64,000 nt of DNA. Source: Flavobacterium sp. SM15 (GTDB lineage: Bacteria > Bacteroidota > Bacteroidia > Flavobacteriales > Flavobacteriaceae). The stretch is from the NCBI RefSeq assembly GCF_022012335.1, contig NZ_JAKLTO010000003.1:415487-479486 (forward strand), given 5' to 3'. The notes under the pieces were generated by a model. That model had not been told where the DNA came from, made no database searches, and saw only the letters and a program-made list of their open reading frames with translations. The translations under genes were made by a program, and so were the position numbers. Below are positions 51,813 through 61,706 of the stretch, one piece after another; the first letter of the stretch is position 1, and every line of letters starts with the position of its first letter.

Positions 51813-51820
51813 CAAATCTA
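51813..51820 (-). promoter_or_regulatory. Possible -7 element of the dehydrogenase gene
   Basis: Minus-strand TAGATTTG fits TAnnTTTG; it would give a leader of about 110 nt to the ATG at 51699. No clear TTG partner. Confidence 0.4.
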
Positions 51821-51870
51821 GCTCGTTTCAAACAATGTAAAAAAGAAAATTTATTTTTTTTTGCCGTTTC

Positions 51871-51890
51871 GATACCGATTGGTATCTTTG
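51871..51890. promoter_or_regulatory. TetR operator O1 overlapping its own -7 element
   Basis: GATACC GATT GGTATC (51871-51886) runs into TATCTTTG (51883-51890), a perfect TAnnTTTG box, so bound repressor would cover the promoter. The ATG of the regulator follows 3 bases later. The same palindrome, perfect over 16 bp, lies at 52505-52520. Confidence 0.8.
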
Positions 51891-51893
51891 CGT

Positions 51894-52487
51894 ATGCGAT
51901 CCTCTGAAATAACAAAAGCAAAAGTACTCAAAGAAGCGACTACCCTATTCAATACAAAAGGGTACAAATCTACGTCATTAAGCGATATTACTGAGGCTAC
52001 AGGCTTAACCAAAGGTGCTATTTACAGACATTTTGAGAGTAAAGAAAGCCTTGAAATTGAAGCTTTTCAAAAAATGATGCAGGCTATTTTCATCACATTA
52101 AATGAGAGGATAAAGGCCGAAAACAACACCAGGGACAAGCTGTTTTGCGTTCTGGATTTATTCAAGAGTTACATCACAAATCCGTTTGTTGTGGGTGGTT
52201 GCCCACTATTGAATGTTGCCATTGAAGTAGATGACACCAATTTAGAATTGAAAGAAAAAGCACAACAAGCTCTATCTGTTTTTCGGAACTCTGTCGAGAA
52301 AATAATCATCAATGGAAAAACACATAAACAAGTTAGGAATTTAGTGAACGAAAAGTTAGTCGCAACGGTACTAATTTCAAGCCTTGAAGGCGGAGTCATG
52401 ATGAGCAAACTGCAAAATTCAAACGCTGATATTGAGATCGTGGTGAACCACTTAAAAAACTGGATAGTTTCTGATATATTACTGTAA
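51894..52487 (+). CDS. TetR/AcrR-family transcriptional repressor
   Basis: About 197 residues. N-terminal HTH: ITKAKVLKEATTLFNTKGYK (about 6-25), then TSLSDITEATGLTKGAIYRH (about 27-46) and FESKESL, a textbook TetR DNA-binding domain. The C-terminal ligand domain includes NPFVVGGCPLLNVAIEVDD, a GCPLLN-type motif found in one TetR subgroup. ATG at 51894 (MRSSEITKAK) is chosen; an in-frame TTG at 51861 would lie inside the operator. Operators before this gene and before the hydrolase gene suggest that it represses both. The inducer is unknown. Confidence 0.93.
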   Translation: MRSSEITKAKVLKEATTLFNTKGYKSTSLSDITEATGLTKGAIYRHFESKESLEIEAFQKMMQAIFITLNERIKAENNTRDKLFCVLDLFKSYITNPFVVGGCPLLNVAIEVDDTNLELKEKAQQALSVFRNSVEKIIINGKTHKQVRNLVNEKLVATVLISSLEGGVMMSKLQNSNADIEIVVNHLKNWIVSDILL

Positions 52488-52504
52488 AAAAATTTACCCT
52501 AAAC

Positions 52505-52520
52505 GATACCGATCGGTATC
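52505..52520. promoter_or_regulatory. TetR operator O2 before the hydrolase gene
   Basis: GATACCGATCGGTATC, a perfect 16-bp palindrome, 18 bp before the hydrolase ATG and 17 bp after the repressor stop. Only one base differs from O1. Confidence 0.85.
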
Positions 52521-52538
52521 TTAAAATAAAAAACAAGT

Positions 52539-53375
52539 ATGAATTCGAAAAAAATAATGCAAAAATCGATAGGATTTTATTTCAATTTTCTTTCTTTCAC
52601 ACATCCTAAAAAACTAAAAAAGGAAGGTTTTCAACTTTTTTGCAATCCGTTTGCCCGAAAACTCAAACCACATCAATTGGAATTTTTAGAAAATGGTTTA
52701 GCGCATAGTCTTACGGTTGACAATTACAAAATCCAAACCTATAAATGGGGCAATGGAAGTAAAAAAATACTTTTAGTTCATGGCTGGGCCAGTCATTCGT
52801 TTCGATGGAAAGCCTATATTGAACATTTGACCAAAAACGACTTTACGGTGTATGCACTGGATGCTCCCGCTCACGGCTTATCTTCAGGGAAATTCGTTCA
52901 TGTTGTTTTGTATGCGAAAGTGCTTAATGCTTTTTTAAAAGCAAATCAAGACATTCAATACATTGTAAGTCATTCTATCGGAGGATTTGCAACAACCTAT
53001 TATTTAGATCACTACAAAGAACATTCTCTTGAGAAAGTAGTTATTATGGGCGCTCCGGGAGAAGCTTCCGATTTTTTTGATTTTTACAAACAAACCTTAG
53101 GATTAACCACAAAATCAGTCAACTTGATAATTGATGAGTTTGAAAAGCAGTTAGGAAAAGTGCCAAGCTATTTTTCGAGTGCAAAATTCGCAGAAAGCAT
53201 TACCCTACCCGCTTTAATCGTACATGATAAAGATGATTTAGCTACCAATTTTAATTATTCCATCCGATTAAACAAACATTGGAAAAACAGCGAATTGATT
53301 CTTACTGAAGGATTAGGCCACGATTTAAAAAGCAAAGACTTAATGAAAAAAGTCACCCATTATATTATGAACTAA
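52539..53375 (+). CDS. Alpha/beta-hydrolase
   Basis: 278 residues, no signal peptide. Oxyanion region LLVHGWASHSFRWKAYIEHL (about 77-96), nucleophile elbow YIVSHSIGGFATTYYLDHY with SxSxGG form (Ser at about 149), Asp in LIVHDKDDLATNF (about 226-238) and His in EGLGHDLKSKDL (about 255-266), so the triad is complete. Probably an esterase or lipase of small acyl substrates. The perfect TetR operator 18 bp upstream indicates that the gene is induced by the repressor's ligand, perhaps the substrate. Its end overlaps the end of anmK by 11 bp (convergent). Confidence 0.9.
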   Translation: MNSKKIMQKSIGFYFNFLSFTHPKKLKKEGFQLFCNPFARKLKPHQLEFLENGLAHSLTVDNYKIQTYKWGNGSKKILLVHGWASHSFRWKAYIEHLTKNDFTVYALDAPAHGLSSGKFVHVVLYAKVLNAFLKANQDIQYIVSHSIGGFATTYYLDHYKEHSLEKVVIMGAPGEASDFFDFYKQTLGLTTKSVNLIIDEFEKQLGKVPSYFSSAKFAESITLPALIVHDKDDLATNFNYSIRLNKHWKNSELILTEGLGHDLKSKDLMKKVTHYIMN

Positions 53376-54438
53376 ATTCATAAATCACTCCTGAACTATG
53401 ATTTCTGGAAGCTCCGGTAACGCTTGCCAGCACATTAACTTCGTTTCTAAGTTTTAAAACGCCTAATAAAGCAAAAATTAAGGCTTCTTTAAATTCGATG
53501 GTTTTGGCATCCGGAACAACCAGCTTCATTTTCGGGAGACAAGCCTGCATTTGCTCAATAAGAAAATTGTTATAGGCACCACCTCCAGTTACTAAAAGAG
53601 TTCCGTGCTTTTTTGGTAAAGCTGCTGCGATTTGAAAAGCAATGTGTTCCGTAAAGGTTCGAAGTTTATCTTCTACTGAAATCGGATAGTTTTCCATCAT
53701 CGGAAGGACAACCGTTTTCACAAATTCAAAACCTAAAGACTTCGGATAACTTTTACTGTAGAACTCTAACGCATTCAGTTCCGATAATAATTCGGTCGAA
53801 ACTTTACCGCTTTTTGAAATCTGTCCTTTATCGTCGTACTTCAATCCCAATTTATCAGCATAAAAATTCAAAACCGTATTTACCGGAGAAATATCAAAGG
53901 CGATGCGGTTGTCGTTTTCCTCGAAAGAAACATTGGAAAAACCACCCAGATTCAAGCAATAATCATAATCTGAAAACAAAATACGATCGCCAATGGGAAC
54001 TAAAGGAGCACCTTGTCCTCCGAGTTGTACATCTTGAACCCGAAAATCACAAACTACTTTTTCATTCAGCAATTCAGCAATTTTTGGAAGATTCCCAATT
54101 TGAAGGGTAAAACCATTTTGAGGTTGATGCAGGATTGTATGCCCGTGTGAACAAACGGCATCGAGATCTTTAATTTGATGTTTTTCTATGAAATCACGAA
54201 TGATTGCCGCTAAAACTTCGGTGTATTCTTCATTTAGCTGAAGGAGTTCTTCTTTAGAAAAATCCACTGCATTTTTTAATCGATCAACCCAATCTTCCGA
54301 GTAGGCAACAGTCTCACTTTCAAAAATTTGAAAATCCCATTTATTCTTTTCTATGGTAAAATGAATGTGTGCCAAATCCACACCGTCCAGCGAAGTTCCC
54401 GACATCACTCCCACAACCTTATACGTCTTATTTTGCAT
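53365..54438 (-). CDS. anmK: Anhydro-N-acetylmuramic acid kinase
   Basis: 357 residues of the AnmK family, which phosphorylates and opens 1,6-anhydro-MurNAc during peptidoglycan recycling. The ATP-binding start YKVVGVMSGTSLDGVDLAHI (about 6-25) is diagnostic; AVCSHGHTILHQP (about 94-106), NLGGFSNVSF, FDISPVNTVLNFYADKLG and LLVTGGGAYNNFLIEQMQ (about 280-297) follow. It is convergent with the alpha/beta-hydrolase gene and divergent from the acyl-CoA dehydrogenase gene. Confidence 0.95.
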   Translation of the reverse strand: MQNKTYKVVGVMSGTSLDGVDLAHIHFTIEKNKWDFQIFESETVAYSEDWVDRLKNAVDFSKEELLQLNEEYTEVLAAIIRDFIEKHQIKDLDAVCSHGHTILHQPQNGFTLQIGNLPKIAELLNEKVVCDFRVQDVQLGGQGAPLVPIGDRILFSDYDYCLNLGGFSNVSFEENDNRIAFDISPVNTVLNFYADKLGLKYDDKGQISKSGKVSTELLSELNALEFYSKSYPKSLGFEFVKTVVLPMMENYPISVEDKLRTFTEHIAFQIAAALPKKHGTLLVTGGGAYNNFLIEQMQACLPKMKLVVPDAKTIEFKEALIFALLGVLKLRNEVNVLASVTGASRNHSSGVIYEFSS

Positions 54439-54460
54439 GGGTTAAAATTAGGCAATCTAA

Positions 54461-54490
54461 TTGAAAATAGGAGAATTATATCTATATTTG
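54461..54490 (+). promoter_or_regulatory. Promoter of the acyl-CoA dehydrogenase gene
   Basis: Exact match to the Bacteroidota promoter form: TTG (54461-54463), 19 nt, TATATTTG (54483-54490), 34 bases before the ATG. The best promoter match in the window. Confidence 0.8.
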
Positions 54491-54524
54491 GGCACTTTTA
54501 AAATCAAAACAAAACAATATACAA

Positions 54525-55664
54525 ATGAACTTTAACTTATCCGAAGAACATTTAATGATTCAGCAGGCAGCCAGAGATTTTGCTCAGACTGAATTGTTAC
54601 CGGGTGTAATCGAAAGAGATGAGCATTCGACTTTCCCAACTGAACAAGTAAAGAAAATGGCAGAACTTGGCTTTTTGGGAATGATGGTAGATCCGAAATA
54701 CGGTGGTGCTGGTTTAGATAGTATTTCCTATGTTTTAGCGATGGAAGAAATTGCTAAAGTGGATGCTTCTGCGGCAGTTATTATGTCTGTTAACAACTCA
54801 TTAGTTTGTGCAGGTTTAGAAAAATATGGTTCTGAAGAGCAAAAAGTAAAATATTTAACGCCACTTGCAAAAGGAGAAGTAATCGGCGCATTCTGTTTAT
54901 CTGAGCCAGAAGCAGGTTCTGATGCCACTTCACAAAGAACAACTGCCATCGATATGGGCGATCATTATTTGGTAAACGGTACTAAAAACTGGATTACCAA
55001 TGGAGGAACTGCTTCTACGTATTTAGTAATTGCTCAGACGGATGCTTCTAAAGGTCACAAAGGAATCAATGTTCTCATTGTTGAAAAAGGAATGCCAGGT
55101 TTTGAAGTTGGCCCGAAAGAAAAGAAAATGGGAATTCGTGGTTCTGATACTCATACCTTATTATTTAATGATGTAAAAGTTCCAAAGGAAAACAGAATTG
55201 GAGCTGATGGTTTTGGTTTTGCTTTCGCCATGTCAACTTTAAATGGTGGACGTATTGGAATTGCTTCTCAAGCATTAGGAATTGCTCAAGGTTCATATGA
55301 ATTAGCATTAAAATATGCGCAAGAACGTGTGGCTTTTGGAAAACCAATTTTCAATCACCAAGCGATCGCCTTCAAATTAGCGGATATGCACGTGAAAACT
55401 ACAGCGGCCAGATTGTTAATTCACAAAGCGGCTTCTGAGAAAGATCAAGGATTAGATATTGCACATTCTGGAGCCATGGCAAAATTATATGCGTCTGAAA
55501 TTGCTTTAGAAGTTGCTAATGATGCCGTTCAAATTCATGGAGGAAATGGTTATGTTGCTGAATACCACGTTGAACGAATGATGCGTGACTCAAAAATCAC
55601 TCAGATTTACGAAGGAACTTCAGAAATTCAGAGAATTGTAATTTCAAGAGGATTAGTAAAATAA
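54525..55664 (+). CDS. Acyl-CoA dehydrogenase
   Basis: 379 residues, FAD-dependent, catalysing alpha-beta dehydrogenation of acyl-CoA in fatty acid or branched-chain amino acid breakdown. Features: helical N-terminal domain; IGAFCLSEPEAGSDATSQRT (about 124-143) and WITNGGTASTYLVIAQTD for flavin binding; QIHGGNGYVAEYHVERMMRD (about 339-358); and the catalytic glutamate E363 in IYEGTSEIQRI. E at this position is typical of short-chain and butyryl-CoA dehydrogenases. Chain-length preference is not certain. Monocistronic, with clear promoter and terminator. Confidence 0.95.
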   Translation: MNFNLSEEHLMIQQAARDFAQTELLPGVIERDEHSTFPTEQVKKMAELGFLGMMVDPKYGGAGLDSISYVLAMEEIAKVDASAAVIMSVNNSLVCAGLEKYGSEEQKVKYLTPLAKGEVIGAFCLSEPEAGSDATSQRTTAIDMGDHYLVNGTKNWITNGGTASTYLVIAQTDASKGHKGINVLIVEKGMPGFEVGPKEKKMGIRGSDTHTLLFNDVKVPKENRIGADGFGFAFAMSTLNGGRIGIASQALGIAQGSYELALKYAQERVAFGKPIFNHQAIAFKLADMHVKTTAARLLIHKAASEKDQGLDIAHSGAMAKLYASEIALEVANDAVQIHGGNGYVAEYHVERMMRDSKITQIYEGTSEIQRIVISRGLVK

Positions 55665-55693
55665 TTTCTTTTTTGAAACTTCTATAAAATGAC

Positions 55694-55719
55694 AAAGGCT
55701 GGTATTTAAACCAGCCTTT
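55694..55719. terminator. Bidirectional terminator
   Basis: Perfect 10-bp stem AAAGGCTGGT / ACCAGCCTTT with a 6-nt loop, between the convergent acyl-CoA dehydrogenase and SprB-repeat genes. Confidence 0.85.
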
Positions 55720-55741
55720 GCTTTTGATTATCTAAGGGAAT

Positions 55742-58700
55742 TTATTTGTTGGAAATCACTTTTTTCATGCTTACTTCTCGGTCGGTAATCACTTTGATAA
55801 AGTACATTTGACCTTCTCCTAAATTGAATGTAGGAGTAAGAACAACTTCTTTATTTTGGTAAGCATCTGGATCATCATAAGACATTAAGATGGTACCTTT
55901 ATAATCGTACATCTCAATTCTCGCTTTTGATTGATAATTAAAATCGTATCTGATTGTTAAGTTTTCTTTAAACGGAACTGGGAATGCAGTAAATAGATCT
56001 GTTACAGAATCAGATTTAGCATTTGGCACAGTACAAGCTCCTGGTAATGGAGTATTGTCTGAACAACCGGCTAAAGCATCAAGTGATCCTACACTTCCAG
56101 CATCAAGATTACCATTCACATAACTTGCAAATGAATAGGTACTGTTCAAATCAGCACCAGAATAGACTGCTCCAAGTAGAGATTTTACGTTATACTTAAT
56201 CGAGATAATATAGTTTTCACCAGGTATAGCGCCGTTTACAACAAGTCTTGCTCCTTTACCATTGTCTATAAAACTAGGTACAAAAGACACATTACCACAA
56301 CTACTTGTAAACAAACGAATCTGTTGCAAACTGTTTTTATCGTAACCATGAATTTCAAACAATTTACTTAATTCTCCATCGTTGGACTGTTTCACTTCAA
56401 TTGAGAAGGAAGCTGCTGGTGCAACTACACTGGCGTAATAAAAGAACACCCCAGGAATTGCGTTTCTCACAACTTTACCTTTAACCGTTGTACAAACATT
56501 CAATAAACTCGAAGCAGTTCCGGTAATGTAGTTACAACAAGTTGTTTGTGTTGGGAAAATATGGCCTCCACAAGTAATCAAATCTACATTGACGTTATCA
56601 CTGATTTCACAATCATTATCATCCACTACCCTTATTGTGTAGCTGTTTGTACCCAGATTCATAAAATCATGTGGTGAGGTGACTACACCTGCACTAACTC
56701 CATTAATGTAAACTGTATAAGGAGATGTTCCTCCAGAGAACGTTGCTCTTATACTACCTGTTGCGGTTCCTGCACAGTTTTCAGGAAGTGATGATAAGGA
56801 AAGACTAAGCGCAGCATTTGGTTGACTGATTATTGTGCTGTTTTCATTACGACATCCTCCGGTATTTCCGTTGGCATCGGTAATCACAACACTATAGGTA
56901 CCAGCTACTAAGCCTGATAAATCCTGATCGTCGGCCTGACCGGCTGGTATCACACCTCCGTTAGTAGCACTCCAAGCATAAGCATAAGGCGGTGTACCTC
57001 CCGATGGGGTCAAATCAATCGATCCGGTTGCAGCTCCATAACAAAGCACATCAACATCGCTGATTTGGCTTGATATAGCATTGTCTGGTTCGATAATAAT
57101 TACAAGTTTTGTCGCACGACATCCACCTGCATTTCCATTAGCGTCGGTAATTATAACTTCATAGGTACCAGCAACTAAGCCTGATAAATCCTGATCATCG
57201 GCTTGACCGGATGGAATTACACCTCCGTCAGAAGCAGTCCATGCATAAGCATACGGTGGAACTCCTCCCGATGGGCTTAAATCGATCGAACCGGTAGCTC
57301 CTCCATTACAAAGCACATTAACATGCGTTTCAGTAGCTGAAAGACTAGCTTCAGGTTGACTGATTACAGCGCTGTTTGTTGCACGACAACCGCCGGAATT
57401 TCCGTTGGCATCGGTAATCACAACACTATAAGTACCAGCAACTAAGCCTGATAAATCCTGATCATCAGATTGACCGGCTGGAATAACACCACCATTAGTA
57501 GCACTCCAAGCATAAGCATAAGGCGGTGTACCTCCCGATGGGGTTAGATCAATCGATCCGGTTGCAGCTCCATAACAAAGCACATCAACATCGCTGATTT
57601 GACTTGATAAAGCGGCGGCAGGTTGACTGATTACAGCGCTGTTTTCATTACGACAACCGCCGGTATTTCCGTTGGCATCGGTAATCACAACACTATAAGT
57701 ACCAGCAACTAAGCCTGATAAATCCTGATCGTCGGCCTGACCGGCTGGAATAACACCACCATTAGTAGCACTCCAAGCATAAGCATAAGGCGGTGTACCT
57801 CCCGATGGGGTTAGATCAATCGATCCGGTTGCAGCTCCATAACAAAGCACATCAACATCGCTGATTTGACTTGATAAAGCGGCGGCAGGTTGACTGATTA
57901 CAGCGCTGTTTTCATTACGACAACCGCCGGTATTTCCGTTGGCATCGGTAATCACAACACTATATGTACCAGCTACTAAGCCTGATAAATCCTGATCGTC
58001 GGCCTGACCAGCAGGAATAACACCTCCGTTAGTAGCACTCCAAGCATAAGCATAAGGTGGTGTACCTCCCGATGGGGTTAAATCAATTGATCCGGTCGCT
58101 CCTCCATAACAAAGTACATCAACATCGCTGATTTGACTTGATAAAGCGGCGGCAGGTTGACTGATTACTGCGCTGTTTTCATTACGACATCCTCCGGAAT
58201 TTCCGTTGGCATCGGTAATCACAACGCTATAAGTACCAGCAACTAAGCCTGATAAATCCTGATCATCAGATTGACCGGCTGGAATAACACCACCATTAGT
58301 AGCACTCCAAGCATAAGTATAAGGCGGTGTACCTCCCGATGGGGTCAAATCAATCGATCCGGTTGCTGCTCCGAAACAAAGCACATCAACATCGCTGATT
58401 TGACTTGATAGAGCATTGTCTGGCTCAATAATAATTACAAGTTTTGTGGCTCTACAAGCTCCAGCTGTACCATTGGCGTCGGTAATTATAACTTCATAAG
58501 TACCAGCAACTAAGCCTGATAAATCCTGATCATCGGCTTGACCGGATGGAATAACACCTCCGTCAGAAGCACTCCAAGCGTAAGCATACGGTGGAACTCC
58601 TCCCGAAGGGCTTAAATCGATGGAACCGGTAGCTCCTCCATTACAAAGCACATTAACATGGGTCTCAGTAGCCGAAAGACCGGCTTCGGGTTGACTGATT

Positions 58701-60985
58701 ACTGCGCTGTTTTCATTACGACATCCTCCGGAATTTCCATTGGCATCGGTAATCACAACACTATAGGTACCAGCAACTAAGCCTGATAAATCCTGATCGT
58801 CGGCCTGACCGGCTGGAATAACACCTCCGTTAGTAGCACTCCAAGCATAAGCGTAAGGCGGTGTACCTCCCGATGGGGTTAAATCAATTGATCCGGTTGC
58901 TGCTCCGAAACAAAGCACATCAACATCGCTGATTTGACTTGATAATGCCGCATTTGGTTGACTGATTACTGCACTGTTTGTTGCACGACATCCTCCGGAA
59001 TTTCCGTTGGCATCGGTAATCACAACACTATATGTACCAGCAACTAAGCCTGATAAATCCTGATCGTCGGCCTGACCGGCTGGTATCACACCTCCGTTAG
59101 TAGCACTCCAAGCATAAGCATAAGGCGGTGTACCTCCCGATGGGGTTAAATCAATTGATCCGGTTGCAGCTCCATAACAAAGCACATCAACATCGCTGAT
59201 TTGACTTGATAAAGTGGCGGCAGGTTGACTGATTACAGCGCTGTTTTCATTACGACAACCGCCGGTATTTCCGTTGGCATCCGTAATCACAACACTATAA
59301 GTACCAGCAACTAAGCCTGATAAATCCTGATCGTCGGCCTGACCGGCTGGAATAACACCTCCGTTAGTAGCACTCCAAGCATAAGTATAAGGCGGTGTAC
59401 CTCCCGATGGGGTTAAATCAATTGATCCGGTTGCAGCTCCATAACACAAGACATCAACATCGCTGATTTGACTTGATAAAGCGGCATCGGGTTGATCTAT
59501 AAAAAATGTACACTGATCATTATTAATATCTGGCAATGGAATTGTATCAACGGTGTCTGTAATAAAAACTAAATATTCTTTGTCACCACTTAACCCACTA
59601 AAGGTATATGTTGCGAAAGTTTGATTAAGATCATTATTAACAGGCAAACTGTTCGCTATAGATACACTCAAATTTGATGTATCATATAGATAAAAAATGT
59701 AAGGAGGAAATCCTGCAGAAGCTTTAACTGTAATCGAACCGGTCTGGTCACCATAACACAATGGATTAGACGATGCAATTTTATCACAAACTGGAGCACA
59801 AGGATTGTTCACCGTAAAAGCTGCTGTTACCGTATCGGTTTTTCCACAAGCATCCGTAATTGTCCAGGTAACAGAAGTTGGCGGATCTGTACCATCAAAC
59901 GAAGGCGCTGTAGGAATAGGTGGGTTTCTTGTTACAGTATAAGAGCCAGCTCCTCCATTCAATACTACAACACCATTTGATTCTACGTCGTTAGGATTAT
60001 TTGGAGTAGCATTAGCTAACCAAGCACTAAACGCTGCATCAATTGCTGCCTGAGCTTCCGCCTCACTAACCCCACATAGAGTGTTCGCTGAAGCAGGAGC
60101 CTTAGTGATATCTGGGAATGTCTCAGCATTTTGATTTATCACAATTCCCGAAACCGAAGCCGAACAACTGTTTGCACCAGTGACCACTACACTATAAGTA
60201 CCTGCTACTAATCCTGACAGATCCTGATCATCAGCTTGACCTGAAGGAATCACACCTCCATTAGATGCTGTCCAGGCATAGGTATACGGCTCAACCCCTC
60301 CAATTGGTGTTAAATCAATTGATCCGGTTGCACTTCCAAAACATGCAGCATCTGTTGCATCTGCAGTTGCATTAAATGGTGGGGTAATGATAACATTAGG
60401 ATTGTTCCAACAGTATTTACCATTTGGATTGTTTGCCAATGTTACCGGACATGCAGCATTAGCACTCGCAGCAGTCCAAACTAAAAGAATATCTGACAAT
60501 TCAAATGTACTACCACAAGTAAAGGTAATAGTACCAAAATTCAAAACCTGTCCACCAGGTGGCTCAAGCGAGCTTTTAACAAGTGGTCCTGAACATTTGA
60601 AAAAATCTGTAACTACAGGCACACCATTGGGTGGGGATTCCATTAAGTCCCCCATAACAGCCAAATATCTTGGATCACTATTGGTATTATGGTGAACTGT
60701 AATGTATAAGGTCCCACTTACTTGAGTACCAGGCTCACAGTTATTACAAGCATTCGGAAGAACTATTCTAGCGGATACAATTTGAACGTCATTTGCAGGA
60801 CATTTTCCACGCGTGTAGGCAGGATTGTCTCGCAAATCAGTTTGTTGAGCAAACACCGAATTAATGGATAACCCGGAAAGTAAAAAAAATAAAATTAGTG
60901 AAAGTAAATATTGCGAATAGGTTTTAATTTTTAGTGTTTTTTTACAATGCTCTTCATCTTTTAAATGAGAAATTTTTCGTTTCAT
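55742..60985 (-). CDS. SprB-repeat surface protein with C-terminal T9SS-like domain
   Basis: 1747 residues. Signal peptide with a long charged start, hydrophobic YLLSLILFFLLSGLSI and cleavage after FAQ. A Cys-containing head (about 45-200) is followed by one SprB repeat (ACFGSATGSIDLTPIGGVEP), a region ending in TWTITDACGKTDTVTAAFTV, then ten near-identical 89-residue SprB repeats (about 500-1390; core DVLCYGAATGSIDLTPSGG and DDQDLSGLVAGTYSVVITD) and one diverged repeat. The C-terminal 80 residues (FTAFPVPFKENLTIRYDFNY ... MYFIKVITDREVSMKKVISNK) resemble a T9SS sorting domain. SprB itself is the moving gliding adhesin, but it is far larger and this is only a relative. Likely adhesin; target unknown. 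Confidence 0.92.
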   Translation of the reverse strand: MKRKISHLKDEEHCKKTLKIKTYSQYLLSLILFFLLSGLSINSVFAQQTDLRDNPAYTRGKCPANDVQIVSARIVLPNACNNCEPGTQVSGTLYITVHHNTNSDPRYLAVMGDLMESPPNGVPVVTDFFKCSGPLVKSSLEPPGGQVLNFGTITFTCGSTFELSDILLVWTAASANAACPVTLANNPNGKYCWNNPNVIITPPFNATADATDAACFGSATGSIDLTPIGGVEPYTYAWTASNGGVIPSGQADDQDLSGLVAGTYSVVVTGANSCSASVSGIVINQNAETFPDITKAPASANTLCGVSEAEAQAAIDAAFSAWLANATPNNPNDVESNGVVVLNGGAGSYTVTRNPPIPTAPSFDGTDPPTSVTWTITDACGKTDTVTAAFTVNNPCAPVCDKIASSNPLCYGDQTGSITVKASAGFPPYIFYLYDTSNLSVSIANSLPVNNDLNQTFATYTFSGLSGDKEYLVFITDTVDTIPLPDINNDQCTFFIDQPDAALSSQISDVDVLCYGAATGSIDLTPSGGTPPYTYAWSATNGGVIPAGQADDQDLSGLVAGTYSVVITDANGNTGGCRNENSAVISQPAATLSSQISDVDVLCYGAATGSIDLTPSGGTPPYAYAWSATNGGVIPAGQADDQDLSGLVAGTYSVVITDANGNSGGCRATNSAVISQPNAALSSQISDVDVLCFGAATGSIDLTPSGGTPPYAYAWSATNGGVIPAGQADDQDLSGLVAGTYSVVITDANGNSGGCRNENSAVISQPEAGLSATETHVNVLCNGGATGSIDLSPSGGVPPYAYAWSASDGGVIPSGQADDQDLSGLVAGTYEVIITDANGTAGACRATKLVIIIEPDNALSSQISDVDVLCFGAATGSIDLTPSGGTPPYTYAWSATNGGVIPAGQSDDQDLSGLVAGTYSVVITDANGNSGGCRNENSAVISQPAAALSSQISDVDVLCYGGATGSIDLTPSGGTPPYAYAWSATNGGVIPAGQADDQDLSGLVAGTYSVVITDANGNTGGCRNENSAVISQPAAALSSQISDVDVLCYGAATGSIDLTPSGGTPPYAYAWSATNGGVIPAGQADDQDLSGLVAGTYSVVITDANGNTGGCRNENSAVISQPAAALSSQISDVDVLCYGAATGSIDLTPSGGTPPYAYAWSATNGGVIPAGQSDDQDLSGLVAGTYSVVITDANGNSGGCRATNSAVISQPEASLSATETHVNVLCNGGATGSIDLSPSGGVPPYAYAWTASDGGVIPSGQADDQDLSGLVAGTYEVIITDANGNAGGCRATKLVIIIEPDNAISSQISDVDVLCYGAATGSIDLTPSGGTPPYAYAWSATNGGVIPAGQADDQDLSGLVAGTYSVVITDANGNTGGCRNENSTIISQPNAALSLSLSSLPENCAGTATGSIRATFSGGTSPYTVYINGVSAGVVTSPHDFMNLGTNSYTIRVVDDNDCEISDNVNVDLITCGGHIFPTQTTCCNYITGTASSLLNVCTTVKGKVVRNAIPGVFFYYASVVAPAASFSIEVKQSNDGELSKLFEIHGYDKNSLQQIRLFTSSCGNVSFVPSFIDNGKGARLVVNGAIPGENYIISIKYNVKSLLGAVYSGADLNSTYSFASYVNGNLDAGSVGSLDALAGCSDNTPLPGACTVPNAKSDSVTDLFTAFPVPFKENLTIRYDFNYQSKARIEMYDYKGTILMSYDDPDAYQNKEVVLTPTFNLGEGQMYFIKVITDREVSMKKVISNK
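56815..59485 (-). repeat. Ten tandem 267-bp coding repeats (SprB type)
   Basis: Ten units of 267 bp (89 residues). Units 4 and 9 of the ten-unit run are HVNVLC variants lacking Tyr/Phe at the second Cys position, and each is preceded by a unit ending in LSATET, so the array has a higher-order five-unit (1335-bp) spacing. Neighbouring units are nearly identical at DNA level. Confidence 0.92.
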
Positions 60986-61706
60986 AATAATACGGTTTTA
61001 GAGCCATATTATTAGTGGGAGTTCAATGACAGAAAAAGGGGAATCCAAAAAATAAGTCCCTTTCAATCAAAAATTGAAACTCTAAGATTATTTGAAAAAG
61101 AAAAAAGAAAAAAATGTGAATTGATTCTTGCGGAGGTATTATTGCACTTGCAATCACAATCAATCATAAAACCGTCTAATAACCTTATTAAAGTTTATCG
61201 AGACAAATTTAACACTATTTTCACGAAGAGTGTTAACAAACAACTGACAATTTTAAGACTTTAACTTTTTTAACAAAACATTGATTACCAATTACTTACA
61301 AATAAAAACTATTGAGATTAATTACTAAAAAAATGGCTACAAACAAGAACAGAGCCTCTAAATGCGAATAGTGTTCAAACTTTATATTTTAATCATTTTC
61401 GAAACATTAATTAGTTCTATTTTTTTAATTCAGCATATAAAAACATTTATTCAATTGCATTTACTTTATCTCTTTTAAGAAAATAAACTTATTACAGTTA
61501 AAATACTTTTAAAGTTTAATTTGAAATTTAAGTACACAATTTTTTAAAAATACTATAATTTTCTTACAGTAAAAGAATTCAATTTTTCAAAACAAAACAT
61601 ATACAAATTGCTGATAATTAAATAATTAAAGAATTTATTTATCAATTTTATCCCAAAAAAATAAAATAATTATAGTCCAAATCTTATAAACCGAAAAAAA
61701 ACGTGC

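Noticed and set aside
56815..59485. Regular long repeats suggestive of a CRISPR array
   Set aside because: The 267-bp units are in frame, encode SprB-type domains of one long protein, and have no short repeat/unique spacer pattern.
55742..60985. Calling this gene sprB itself
   Set aside because: SprB of gliding flavobacteria is several times larger and lies with the sprC/D/F genes, none of which is here.
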